From NCBI GenBank assembly GCA_016720745.1, contig JADKKA010000018.1:372001-436000 (forward strand): a stretch of DNA of 64,000 nucleotides, read 5' to 3'. The stretch's first letter is position 1, and each line of letters starts with the position of its first letter. The translations under genes were made by a program, and so were the position numbers. Origin of the DNA: Chitinophagaceae bacterium (lineage in GTDB: Bacteria; Bacteroidota; Bacteroidia; Chitinophagales; Chitinophagaceae). Under the pieces are notes generated by a model. That model saw nothing but the letters and a program-made list of their open reading frames with translations, searched no databases and was not told the DNA's origin. Positions 21,601-30,854 of this stretch are shown in pieces.

Positions 21601-21957
21601 GCAACAGATTCTTTGAAACAACAGGGAACAAAAGGAGGCAAAACCACCTACACCGGCAAAACCACCCTCGGTATGAAGAACAGCTTTGAACTGATGCAAT
21701 CCCTCTTTGTGAATGTGGGCAAAAGCACGGGCGCCACCGTGATCTCAGCAGCAGCGGGAACCCAGTTTGCTTTGGAACGGGGCGATTTGAAAAACGGGGT
21801 CTTTACCTATTCTATTCTAGAAGCAATGAATAATTATCCAACGATAAAAATCAGTGAGCTGAGGAAGATCGTTGGGGAAAGAGTGGAAAAGCTGACCAAT
21901 GGATTGCAAAAGCCCACCAGCCGCAACGAAACCATTGCCAGCGACTGGGAGCTTTGA
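18619..21957 (+). CDS. Secreted propeller-caspase with partly degenerate WD40 region, paralogue P3
   Basis: 1112 residues with signal peptide MVLKKGLGCLVAVFFILNVLIAQ. Canonical WD40 blades are clear only at the start (FTIKIWDYRTKK, IRIWKVSTG) and just before the linker (SIRHWDIQTGM); the middle third, roughly residues 150-560, keeps beta-propeller rhythm but has lost most WD signatures. The linker (LDIRNNRPDKVLEAME), the Ig-like FNIWVNEVPIFGQ segment and the caspase domain are intact, with His929 and Cys979. It starts 148 bases after P2; no terminator is visible between them, so co-transcription is possible. Confidence 0.93.
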   Translation: MVLKKGLGCLVAVFFILNVLIAQPPVLKIPTAHTAWITGFDVSHNGKYVATASVDFTIKIWDYRTKKELNVLTGHTGSVNAVRFSPDDSLIISGSNDTDIRIWKVSTGECIGILDTMFNRKVNDVCFSPDGRLIAGCSNNSIGVMDVRSKKIIGKFGLSGQGKKIHFFPDGNRIACAESDSSLSVWSLSDSDAYVLQQSFSYKHGNINDFFISKDGKFIFSAVNTTIKNIRMHIVEFDSLHFDSIRFSGHLQPARAVCSGETDDVFYSMSEISNSQKFRPDIEIKKWSITKQQCIDSFYIQDKGNSIINNSLKLSAKQDLVVSNYQTVFFGRDNQFSKQSKIESRTTITNGMLDKGSHLIFTSEDGIIRNLNLENNSLTLKNTNAYFVNSRFSADGNKVGAIHRVMDGKKYNTYIIYHDLLNGKMDTIISEEEGFINGSPGLVVSGDGSLLAYRVTPVINSRFISDSAKLKIWDLKARRMVKSRISPLISDLKFLSDNKSYALCTNLSNQLFIYQDSTEKVISDSVKGKYDYYTHLVIKDSTHIICTDNEGVSIWNIATKKLEDKVSVFRRKGAYISSLYLELSKTKDKLLLAQNDTVRLLDLPSRKIEQTFFGDMGWVHQLAFAANGRSILTASIDNSIRHWDIQTGMEKYKIIFIDSSDWIIITPEGYYQCTPAAAKLLHYVNKDYKIITFEQLDIRNNRPDKVLEAMENKDSTLIESYKRAWEKRIKKLGIDTTQFREGYSVPECDFANRDQIDAEQKTETVRLHIKASDSTYQLERFNIWVNEVPIFGQRGFSIRKRMKNKVDTTIIIKLSPGINRIETSVTNSNGTESYRMPLYVNYAPAIKKKESLRFIGIGIDRFQKNGHNLDYSVKDIRDLSAKLKEKYGNDIQIDTLFNESVNSQNVKALKKQLQQTSVNDKVILAYSGHGLLSKDFDYYLSTYTVNFEKPELNGLPYEELENLLDSIPARRKLMLIDACHSGEVDKEEMRRISDATDSLKQQGTKGGKTTYTGKTTLGMKNSFELMQSLFVNVGKSTGATVISAAAGTQFALERGDLKNGVFTYSILEAMNNYPTIKISELRKIVGERVEKLTNGLQKPTSRNETIASDWEL

Positions 21958-22021
21958 TGGATACCCTGTATCCGGTATTGGCAGTTCAACAGACTGTCGT
22001 TATCTTTTCCAAAATTCCATT

Positions 22022-25000
22022 ATGTACAACAGGTGGTTGTTTGGTCTGGCCATTCTTTTTTTCTGTCAGGCGGTTCTTGCACAGTCACCAGCGCTGGTGC
22101 TCCCCTCCGGCCATACGCGGGATGTAGTGGATGCCACTTATAGCCCGGATGGGAAAAAGATCATCACCGCTTCATGGGATGGTACCATTAAATATTGGGA
22201 TAGCCGAACCGGATTCCTGCTGAAAGATATCAAGGCGCATAGCCAGTTTATTCAGGATCTTACCCTGGCACCCAATGGAAAATACATTGCCACCGCTTCC
22301 TCAGATAACCTGGTTCGTGTCTGGAATCTGGTCAATGGCGACAGGGCCGTTAATTATGCGGAACACCAAACGGCAGTGTCATCCGTATTGTTCAGTCCAG
22401 CGGGTGATTATATGGCCTCGTTGTCTTCCAAACAGGTTTCTATCTGGAAGATTCAATCCAAACAGGTGCTCACGGTATCTGGTCCTTTTACCAGTAATTG
22501 CCATTTGGCGGTTAACAGCAACGGAACAATGCTGGCGGTAGCGACCAGTAACAATAGTATACTCCTCATAGATGCAGCCAGCGGAAAGACGGTTCAGGAA
22601 CTAACCGGACACCAGAATGAGATCAGGTCGATCCGGTTTTCAGCTGATGACAAAAAATGATATCTGCCTCCGATGACAGGACAGCGATCATCTGGGATGC
22701 AGTCACTGGTAAAAACCTGCAGCAATTAAAAGGTCATGCTGACCGTATTTGGTATGCACTATTTAACCAGGCGGGAAATATGGCCTATACCTGTGGAACA
22801 GATGGAGAACTCTATGCATGGGACCTGGCTACAGGTCAGCAAAAATTTAAATTTGAAGGGCATGAAAATGGCATTCCCTATGCCGAACTGGATGAAACAG
22901 GCCGTTACCTCTTAACTGCTTCACTTGATCAGACGGCACGCTGCTGGGACCTGCAGTCCGGTACCTTATTGCAAACATATTCAGGACATGATGGCGCAGT
23001 TTTCCGGGCTCATTTTGGAAAAGACAATAAAACAATTCTGACTGCTTCCGGTGATCATACGGCGAAAGAATGGGATTTTGCAACCGGACGAATCATCCAT
23101 GATTTGTCTGGCCTTGCTTCTGGTTTAAGGGCCGCTGTATATCACCCTGATGGAACATTCATCGCCACTTCTTCTGATGATCATGGCGTAAGAATCTGGG
23201 ATAATAACAGTGGAAAATTATTACATACGCTAAAGGGACATACAGGATATGTGAATTATATCAGCTTCAGTCCATCCGGCCGTTTACTCCTGAGTGCTTC
23301 CAACGATTCCACAGTCAGGGTTTGGGAAATGGCTACGGGCAAATTGTTGCGGACAATCAACCATCATCAGGACCTGGTGTACATGGCCGATTTCAGTCAG
23401 GATGAAAAAAGAATTGTTAGTGCCTCAGCTGATGAAAAAATGATCATCACTGAAATGGCAACCGGGAATAAACTGGCAGAAAAAGAAATGGGTGGTCTGG
23501 TACTGCAAAGCAGGTTTTCAAAAAATGATCAGTATCTGCTGACAATGATTCATCCCGGTAAGGCCCGGTTGTTTGACGGAACCGCTTCCCGTTTACTCCT
23601 GCAAGTGGAAGATGCCCAAAACACAAATATGACGGCAGTTATCAGTCCTGATAGCAAATATCTTTTCACATCCTCCGGTTCCGGATTAAAGTCCTGGGAT
23701 ATAAAGACTGGAAAAATGGTCCGGGAGATGGTAGATGAATCAGTATTACCAGGAGCTAAAGCCATCCACCTGATTGTACCAGCTGCCGATAACAGTATAG
23801 TGGCTACCGCATCACAGGACAGCATGATTCGTATCTGGGATATCCGTTCCGGTAAAATATTGCATCAGTTTCGCGAACACCACTATGGTATTTCCGGAAT
23901 GTACATCACACCCGATAATAAAAAACTGGTTTCGGCCAGTATACTTGATAACCGGATACTGGTTTGGGATCTGATTTCCGGAAAGCTGATTCAATCCATC
24001 GGTACAGCATTCAATGAACATCTTACAGGCCTTGATGCTTCCAGGAAATGGGTGTTATCATTTGGAAATTTCCAGCTGAATCAATACCAACTGCTGACCG
24101 GAAAAAAACTACTAACCACCGCTGCACTTGGCGATAAGGATTTTATTAATATCAATCAGGCCGGTTATTATTATACGACACCTGATGCAGCAAAACAGCT
24201 TCATTATGTAACAGCTGATCTCAGAGTCATTGCTTTTGAACAACTGGATCTCAAATACAACCGCCCTGATAAAGTACTTCAAACAATGGGGAATACCGAT
24301 ACAGCGCTGATCAGCAGTTTCCGGAAAGCCTGGGAAAAAAGAATCAAAAGACTGGGCATAGATACCATCTCCTTCCGGGATGGCTATAGTGTACCGGTAT
24401 CTGATTTTCTTAACCGCGACATGATTACATATGAGCAAAAGTCGGGAACACTGGAATTGCATATCGCTGCATCAGACAGCAGTTTTCTGCTTGACCGTTT
24501 CAATGTATGGGTGAATGAAGCCCCGGTCTTTGGTCAGCGCGGTATTAGTATCCGTAAAAACAAAAGTCAGCAGCTCGACACTATCATTACGGTCACACTT
24601 TCACAGGGTGAAAACAGGATTGAATGCAGTGTAACCAATGTAAATGGAACAGAAAGCTACCGCCTACCCTTATTTGTCAGATTTACTCCTGCCGTTAAAC
24701 AAAAAGAAGCAATCAAGTTTATCGGAATAGGGATGGACCGGTTCAACGAGAAAGGACATGATCTTCAGTATAGTGTTAAAGATATCCGGGATCTGGCCAG
24801 CCGCTTAAAGGAAAAGTTTGGCAATGATATTAGTATTGACACCCTGTTTAATGAACAGGTGAGTAGCAAACGCGTCAGCAGTCTTAAACAGGTACTGCAG
24901 CAAACAACGGTGAACGACAAAGTAATCATTGCCTATAGCGGGCATGGGTTGCTGAGCAAAAACTATGATTATTACTTAAGTACCTGGAATATCAATTTTA

Positions 25001-25497
25001 ATACGCCGGAGCAGGAAGGGCTTTCTTATGAAGAACTCGAAAACCTTCTTGACAGCATTCCCGCCCGACGCAAGCTCATGTTAATCGATGCCTGCCATAG
25101 CGGAGAAGTAGATAAGGAAGAAATGACCCGCATCACTAACGCAAAAGATACACTCAGTCAGCAAGGCACCAAAGGTGGTAAACCATCCTACACCGGAAAA
25201 ACCACCCTCGGCATGAAAAACAGCTTTGAACTGATGCAATCCCTCTTTGTGAATGTGGGCAAAAGCACGGGCGCCACTGTTATTTCTGCGGCAGCGGGAA
25301 CGCAGTTTGCTTTGGAACGGGGTGATTTAAAGAACGGCGTGTTTACCTATTCCATTTTGGAAGCGATGAATAAGTATCCAGCGATAAAGATCAGTGAGCT
25401 GAGGAAGATCGTAGGGGAGAGAGTGGAAAAGCTGACCAACGGATTGCAAAAACCCACCAGCCGGAATGAAACGATTGCCAGCGACTGGACCCTGTAA
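22022..25497 (+). CDS. Secreted WD40-repeat caspase, paralogue P4, one homopolymer frameshift
   Basis: About 1158 residues once one A is added to the run 22652-22657 (SADDKK then MISASDDRTAI in the next frame, exactly within a WD40 blade). The start at 22022 (MYNRWLFGLAILFFCQAVLAQ) gives a good signal peptide; the frame upstream overlaps P3 and is not coding. About 15 WD40-like blades (IKYWD, VRVWN, AIIWD, LYAWD, ARCWD, VRIWD, LKSWD, IRIWD, ILVWD) lead to the KYNRPDKVLQTMG linker, Ig-like FNVWVNEAPVFGQ and a caspase domain with His975 and Cys1025. It begins 64 bases after the P3 stop. Confidence 0.93.
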
Positions 25498-25511
25498 GCT
25501 TAACTTTACAA

Positions 25512-28500
25512 ATGCAATCACCCTTCCGTATGATGAGAATTTTGTTTGTAGCCCTTTGTTTCCTTCAGTCTTTGCAAGGGTTATCTCAATTGCAAACAGT
25601 ACCGCAATCTTATTCAAAGGCCTTTATCACCCATGCCATTTACTGCAGGGCACAGCAAATTATAGCGCAATCCGAATTCAGGGTAAGCCGCCTGACGATG
25701 ATTGATGCCAAATCAAAATTGAAGATCACGGATCTGCCCACAGATAGTCCGGTAATCGGACTGGCAACCGACTCCTCCGGAAAATTTATCGTAGCCGCTA
25801 CCGAAAGAGGAAATATCCTTTTCATAGATACCCGCACGCTTAGCATCACCCGTACGATTAAAGCCAATGCCGTTGTTGGCGGAGATTACTTTGTTTTTCT
25901 ATCCTACCTGCCTATGTATTTCACGAAGGAACACTTGTATTTTACCGGTTATGTTGATCGGGCAGACAGCTCTTACAAAGGCAATTACCGAACTGCTGCC
26001 AAACCGGATATCACTGAGTATTATATCTACCGCTATCAACCAACTACCAATGAACTGACAGTCTATTCCAAACATGGCTCCAATAAGCCCTATGCTTTTT
26101 TCCGTGATCCCCGAAAACAGGAACTGCAACTGCTGGCAGAAAAGAAAATGATCCTGTTTAATTTAAAGACAGGTAAAACAGATACCACTCGTTCCACCCG
26201 TTTCCTCGGACTCAGTAATTTTCAAACCAGCTTTCATTTTTTGGATGCCCTGCCTCAAAACCGTTTGGGTATACTGGAGGATAACGAATACCGGCTCCGG
26301 ATCTACCACCCCCAAACCCTGCAGCTCACCGATTCTGTTGCTGATATGTATCGATTCCTTCCGCTGCCTGATGGACGACTGCTCTACCAGGGAACCGACC
26401 GTTATTTTTATACTTATCAGTTTGATACCCGAAAATCAACCCTGCTTTCACCTGACTCGATTGCTTTCAGACCCTGGTGTTATGCTTTACTGGACCTGCA
26501 ACAGGGAATGATTGGTACCGTTACTGCCAGCGGAATGGGTACGGTCAATATCAATCAGCGAAACATTACATTTCCGCCAGCTACTACCGAGCCATTGCCC
26601 TGGGGTGTTTGCGCTACCGGCCCCTCCACCTTGGTGTATGCAACAGAGAACAGCATCTATGAATTTGATTATGGTGGATTACAGATGAAAAGAGAACTGG
26701 CCAGGTTGAAGGGGAATATTAAAAATTGTCTGTTTGTTGCAGGATCACAACCCCGGCTCATTGTGACTACTGTAGAATATGACAGCAGGGGATCGCTACT
26801 CAGTGATTCAGTCTTTGCACTTGATTATGCCAGTGGTAAAACCATCTGGGGCTATGATCTTCAACTGCAAAAACTGGATAAAATCCGTCTCAGCAATGAT
26901 GGTTCCCGTATACTACTGCTCACGGGTTGGTCAACGGTGATCATACTGGATGTAAAGGATGGAAAACCAGTTGACCGGTATAGCGCTGCTGATCGGATCT
27001 ACGGGGCAGCATTCAAAGGCAACCGCAATGATTTATACAGCGGAATGGTGGCAAAGGGAGGACAATACCATATTCAGGGATTTTCAGGTACCGTAGCAGC
27101 ATTTAGTTATAAGTTCTTTGAATCACATTATCCCTTCCGTGTATTTGAAATGGATAAGGAAGGAAACTATGCAGCCGTTGCCTATCCTGAAGACAGTCGT
27201 TTTTATGTGATCCAGCTCGGACAGGGCATGCCCATGCGGGAAGTAAAAAATAATGCAAGAGTATTGGCATTCAGTCCGGATGGTAAATGGCTGGCATCCG
27301 GATCTTTTAGCGGAGGTTTTATCAAACTATATTCATTTCCTTCGCTGGATCCGGTAATTGAACTCAAATGTGGCGTAGGAAAAGTCTATGATCTTGTTTT
27401 TTCAACAGACGGAAAATTATTATTCGCCACCCTGGAAGACGGACATATCAGCATGATCAATATCCCTGAAAAGAAAAAAGCTGCTGACCTGATCCTCACC
27501 GGCAATAATTTTCTGGTGCAAACAACAGGAGGATATTATGCCGCCAGCAAATCACAGGTGAATGATATTGGATTGAGAAAAGAAAACCGTTGTTATCCCA
27601 TTAGCAATGCCGATCTCAAATTCAACCGGCCGGATCTTATTTTAAAAGAAAGCGGGGTCACGGATACTTTATTATTACAGGCCTACAGTAAAGCTTATCA
27701 GAAAAGATTGCGCAAATCAGGTATCGATGCTTCCCTGCTCGACAATTTTAATAGTTTCCCGGAAGCACAGATCAGTAATCCCCGGCAAATTCCCGGATCA
27801 ACAAAAGAAACTAGCTATCGCATCCCAGTCCGGTTTATTTCAAATGGTAGCCCGCTGAAAACGTTCAATATCTGGGTAGACCAGGTCCCGCTCTTTGGTG
27901 CCGCCGGAATAACCATCGCTGCCGGAAAGAGAAAACAGATGGATACAATTATCACCGTTCCGCTGATACCTGGTAACAACCTGATTGAAGCAGAATGTAC
28001 CAGTGTGGATGGAATCCGCAGTATCCGTGAACAGATCAGCATCCGCTGTACGGCCAATGCAGGATCGAAAACATGGTTTGTAGGTATTGGCATTGACCGT
28101 TTTGCTGAAAGCGGGCATGATCTGAACTATAGTGTAAAAGATATCCGGGACCTCGCGATTAAATACCGGGAAAGATTCGGAGCGGAATTAATGATAGACA
28201 CTTTATTCAATGAAGCCGTCAGCAGCACTGCGGTAAAAGCGCTGAAGGAAAAACTGAAAAAGACAGCACCGAATGACAGAGTAATCATTGCCTACTCCGG
28301 TCATGGTTTACTGAGTAAGGATTTTGATTATTACCTGAGTACTTATCAGGTGAACTTCGATCAACCGGAACAAAACGGACTGGCTTATGAAGAACTGGAA
28401 AGTCTGCTGGACAATATCCCGGCCCGTAAAAAATTAATGTTGATTGATGCCTGTCACAGCGGGGAAGTAGACAAGGAAGAGATGACCCGGATCACGGCAG

Positions 28501-28856
28501 CAGCAGATAGTCTGCAACAGGAAGGCACCAAGGGAGGTAAACCAAAGTATACGGGTAAAACCGTATTGGGTATGAAGAATAGTTTTGAACTGATGCAGTC
28601 ACTCTTTGTGAATGTAGGGCGCAGCACCGGTGCCACGATCATTTCTGCTGCGGCAGGTACCCAGTTTGCATTGGAGAGAGGTGATTTGAAGAATGGCGTA
28701 TTTACATATTGTATTCTCGAAGCACTCAATAAATATCCTTCCATAAAAATCAGTGAACTGAAAAAAATGGTTGGAGAAAGGGTGGAGCAATTGACAAAGG
28801 GATTGCAAAAACCGACGAGCAGGAGTGAGGTGATGGTGGTGGATTGGAGTTTGTGA
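25512..28856 (+). CDS. Secreted caspase with a divergent (non-WD40) propeller, paralogue P5
   Basis: 1114 residues, or 1108 from the second ATG at 25530 (MMRILFVALCFLQSLQG, the cleaner signal peptide start). The N-terminal 670 residues have repeating beta-strand patterns (SGKFIVAATERGNILFIDTRT, DGKWLASGSFSGGFIKLYS, DGKLLFATLEDGHISMINI) but almost no WD dipeptides, so it looks like a diverged or PQQ/YVTN-like propeller. The linker (LKFNRPDLILKESG), Ig-like FNIWVDQVPLFGAAG and caspase domain (His931, Cys981) align with P1-P4. Only 14 bases separate it from the P4 stop, so P4-P5 are probably one transcript. It may sense a different ligand from its neighbours (inference). Confidence 0.9.
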   Translation: MQSPFRMMRILFVALCFLQSLQGLSQLQTVPQSYSKAFITHAIYCRAQQIIAQSEFRVSRLTMIDAKSKLKITDLPTDSPVIGLATDSSGKFIVAATERGNILFIDTRTLSITRTIKANAVVGGDYFVFLSYLPMYFTKEHLYFTGYVDRADSSYKGNYRTAAKPDITEYYIYRYQPTTNELTVYSKHGSNKPYAFFRDPRKQELQLLAEKKMILFNLKTGKTDTTRSTRFLGLSNFQTSFHFLDALPQNRLGILEDNEYRLRIYHPQTLQLTDSVADMYRFLPLPDGRLLYQGTDRYFYTYQFDTRKSTLLSPDSIAFRPWCYALLDLQQGMIGTVTASGMGTVNINQRNITFPPATTEPLPWGVCATGPSTLVYATENSIYEFDYGGLQMKRELARLKGNIKNCLFVAGSQPRLIVTTVEYDSRGSLLSDSVFALDYASGKTIWGYDLQLQKLDKIRLSNDGSRILLLTGWSTVIILDVKDGKPVDRYSAADRIYGAAFKGNRNDLYSGMVAKGGQYHIQGFSGTVAAFSYKFFESHYPFRVFEMDKEGNYAAVAYPEDSRFYVIQLGQGMPMREVKNNARVLAFSPDGKWLASGSFSGGFIKLYSFPSLDPVIELKCGVGKVYDLVFSTDGKLLFATLEDGHISMINIPEKKKAADLILTGNNFLVQTTGGYYAASKSQVNDIGLRKENRCYPISNADLKFNRPDLILKESGVTDTLLLQAYSKAYQKRLRKSGIDASLLDNFNSFPEAQISNPRQIPGSTKETSYRIPVRFISNGSPLKTFNIWVDQVPLFGAAGITIAAGKRKQMDTIITVPLIPGNNLIEAECTSVDGIRSIREQISIRCTANAGSKTWFVGIGIDRFAESGHDLNYSVKDIRDLAIKYRERFGAELMIDTLFNEAVSSTAVKALKEKLKKTAPNDRVIIAYSGHGLLSKDFDYYLSTYQVNFDQPEQNGLAYEELESLLDNIPARKKLMLIDACHSGEVDKEEMTRITAAADSLQQEGTKGGKPKYTGKTVLGMKNSFELMQSLFVNVGRSTGATIISAAAGTQFALERGDLKNGVFTYCILEALNKYPSIKISELKKMVGERVEQLTKGLQKPTSRSEVMVVDWSL

Positions 28857-28861
28857 GCTTT

Positions 28862-28985
28862 TTCACCGCAGAGAACAAGAGAACGGAGAGTTTACGCAGA
28901 GTTTTATTAGATAATATTCAGGAAGAATGGATTTCGGTAATGTATATCTCTGCGTAAACTCTGCACCTCTTTTCTCTGCGGTAAA
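28862..28985. repeat. Inverted pair of dispersed CTCTGCG repeats
   Basis: Two copies of an about 40-base repeat face each other: 28862-28901 (reverse sense) and 28948-28985 (forward sense, CTCTGCGTAAACTC ... CTCTGCGGTAA). A third copy is at 58578-58617 and degenerate relatives at 39008-39260. The pair can fold into a stem and lies directly after the P5 stop, where it might act as a terminator, but it lacks a U tract. The rest of the 28857-29049 gap shows nothing further. Confidence 0.75.
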
Positions 28986-29049
28986 TAAATCCCTCTTCCG
29001 GATGTCTCCGGAAAAAATAATTGGTTTCACCTTCCTCTGGCAGAAAGAA

Positions 29050-29457
29050 TCAATCCGCTTCTTCCAGGTGAAAATGCTGGTGATGGGCCCCTGCCGCAAT
29101 ATGCAATGCGAATCCCATAATGGCCGTATCCTTCAGAATATTGATCAGGGCCATTTGCCGCATTTCCTTATCCCCCGCATCCATATAATTTGGAACATGG
29201 ATCGTGAGAATAAAAACGATCAGCAAAACAGCCAGCAGGTACCCGGTGAATTTTACATACTGGTTGGTGAGAAAAGAAAGTCCCACCAATACAAATGCCG
29301 CTCCTACCACATAGGCCCACTTGATCCCGCCTATTAAGGAAGGAGGAACATACACCAGTAAATCCCTCGGATACATAAAATGAAAGATGCCAAAGAGAAT
29401 CAGCACCAAGGACAAGAGGTAAATCGCCACCCTTGATACAACATGATATTGTTTCAT
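29050..29457 (-). CDS. DoxX-like small membrane protein
   Basis: 135 residues from the ATG at 29457 (MKQYHVVSRVAIYLLSLVL). The frame remains open upstream but that sequence overlaps the next gene and is unlike protein. Four hydrophobic segments (about residues 10-27, 38-58, 63-85, 100-122) and a FGIFHFMYPRDLLVYVPP motif resemble DoxX/DoxD-type membrane proteins of Bacteroidota. The C-terminus is His-rich (HIAAGAHHQHFHLEEAD), which could bind metal. Function not known. Confidence 0.65.
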   Translation of the reverse strand: MKQYHVVSRVAIYLLSLVLILFGIFHFMYPRDLLVYVPPSLIGGIKWAYVVGAAFVLVGLSFLTNQYVKFTGYLLAVLLIVFILTIHVPNYMDAGDKEMRQMALINILKDTAIMGFALHIAAGAHHQHFHLEEAD

Positions 29458-29531
29458 GATGGGAGTATTTAGGAAAAGGTAAACTAATTCCCTGGTATAT
29501 GAACTGATCTGGCTCAGTATACCCGCATCAC

Positions 29532-30227
29532 TCAGGCAAAAAAGTAGGCAATCAGCATGGATGCCGCTCCTAAAACCAGTCCGCCGTAAATTTCCACGGG
29601 GTGATGGTCTGAAACGATCAACCTTGATGTACAGGTGATACCCGTTATCAGAAAGGCCATTGATAAATAGATCCCCAGGTTCAGGTCGCCGGCTAAGGCC
29701 AGCAATACCATGAAGCAAAGCATCAATCCCACAGAAATCGCATGCAGACTCACTTTCATGATGATATTACCCAGCAATGCCAGCGAAGCAGAAATCCAGA
29801 TGGCCAGGGTTAATTGTACAGAAGCTTTGGGATAATCAGGCAGGTTACGCCATACATACCAGATCCAGAAATACCAGATGCCACAGGCGACCAATGGGAT
29901 AATGCGATCCTTCTGGGTATGCAGATGGAAACTGCTGATGAACTTGAGTGCCTTTAATAATAATACCGTTACAATGGGAAAGAAACAGAACATCACGAAT
30001 GCCTGGATCATCACCTTGGTCTTGTCCATGTCGGAGAAGCCGGCAAAAAGATAAGGGTGCCGGTATAACATGAACCAAACCAGCAGCACCGGTATAAAAA
30101 CCGGATGGAATAACCAGGAAAAAAATTTGGCCATCATCCGGATAGGGGCCGGTTGGGGAGAAAGTCCTCCCGGACTGAATTCTTTCAGTCCCTCCTGTTT
30201 ATCAACCACTAATCTGCTGTTCATCAT
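29532..30227 (-). CDS. PAP2-like integral membrane protein
   Basis: About 231 residues from the ATG pair at 30227; a GTG at 30275 and an ATG at 30260 are alternative starts. Six hydrophobic helices are visible, and the C-terminus (TSRLIVSDHHPVEIYGGLVLGA) resembles the last motif of PAP2 phosphatases (SRxxxxxH...D), but the first PAP2 motif (KxxxxxxRP) is represented only by a weak HTQKDRIIPL. It may be a catalytically altered PAP2-fold protein. Start choice is uncertain because no Shine-Dalgarno site is seen. Confidence 0.6.
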   Translation of the reverse strand: MMNSRLVVDKQEGLKEFSPGGLSPQPAPIRMMAKFFSWLFHPVFIPVLLVWFMLYRHPYLFAGFSDMDKTKVMIQAFVMFCFFPIVTVLLLKALKFISSFHLHTQKDRIIPLVACGIWYFWIWYVWRNLPDYPKASVQLTLAIWISASLALLGNIIMKVSLHAISVGLMLCFMVLLALAGDLNLGIYLSMAFLITGITCTSRLIVSDHHPVEIYGGLVLGAASMLIAYFFA

Positions 30228-30310
30228 CCATTTATTGTACTGCAAAGTAAAGCAATTCATGCCTTGGCTGCTCACTATGTGCCTTGCATTTGAAATGTTA
30301 TCTTTACAGC

Positions 30311-30844
30311 ATGTCTGCCTTAATCAGTACAGAGAATCAATCAGTTAAGCCTAATCGGCCCTGGCGAAACGGGACGGTACGCACCGGTCTGTTACTGGTA
30401 CTCACCTGCTGTCTGATGACAGTTACAGGGTGGTCTCAAAAAGCGTTTATTCAGCAATACCGTCCTTTGGCCGACTCCCTTTCCGCCGAATATGGCGTAC
30501 CAGCCTCTGTGATGCTTGGGGTGTCCATCGTGGAATCAGGTGCTGGCACCAGCAAGAACTGTAAACTGCTGAATAATTTTTTCGGGATTGTCGGAAAAAA
30601 CAATCTGCTCAAAACAAAAGGAATCAAATCCCGTTACAAGCAATACCCCGATGCTGCGGCTTCTTTCGCGGATTTTTGTAAACTGCAGTCCAGAAAAAAG
30701 TATTACAGTAAGCTGAAGGGAAATATGGACTATAAACTCTGGGTGGAAGCGATCAGCAAAAGCGGATATTCCGAAGCACCCGCAACCTGGAAGCAGAGAG
30801 TCAGCGACACCATTAAGAAAAATAAATTATCCGCCACCCGATAG
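30311..30844 (+). CDS. Secreted glucosaminidase (LYZ2/GH73-type)
   Basis: 177 residues from the ATG at 30311. An N-terminal hydrophobic segment (residues 24-43) acts as signal or anchor. The domain (LADSLSAEYGVPASVMLGVSIVESGAGTSKNCKLLNNFFGI) is that of beta-N-acetylglucosaminidases; the Glu in SIVESGAG is the predicted catalytic acid. The rest (KSRYKQYPDAAASFADFCKLQ) is the usual GH73/LYZ2 continuation. It would cleave GlcNAc links in peptidoglycan. It lies 10 bases before an SGNH hydrolase and an MBOAT acyltransferase, which suggests a cell-wall or glycan modification cluster. Confidence 0.85.
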   Translation: MSALISTENQSVKPNRPWRNGTVRTGLLLVLTCCLMTVTGWSQKAFIQQYRPLADSLSAEYGVPASVMLGVSIVESGAGTSKNCKLLNNFFGIVGKNNLLKTKGIKSRYKQYPDAAASFADFCKLQSRKKYYSKLKGNMDYKLWVEAISKSGYSEAPATWKQRVSDTIKKNKLSATR

Positions 30845-30854
30845 ACCATCTGAT

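Noticed and set aside
21899..22021. Upstream extension of caspase P4
   Set aside because: It overlaps the P3 coding end in another frame and has no signal-peptide character; the ATG at 22022 starts a clean signal peptide.
22650..22660. Programmed ribosomal frameshift in P4
   Set aside because: The A run could slip, but the same kind of one-base error breaks four other genes, so a shared sequencing cause is simpler.
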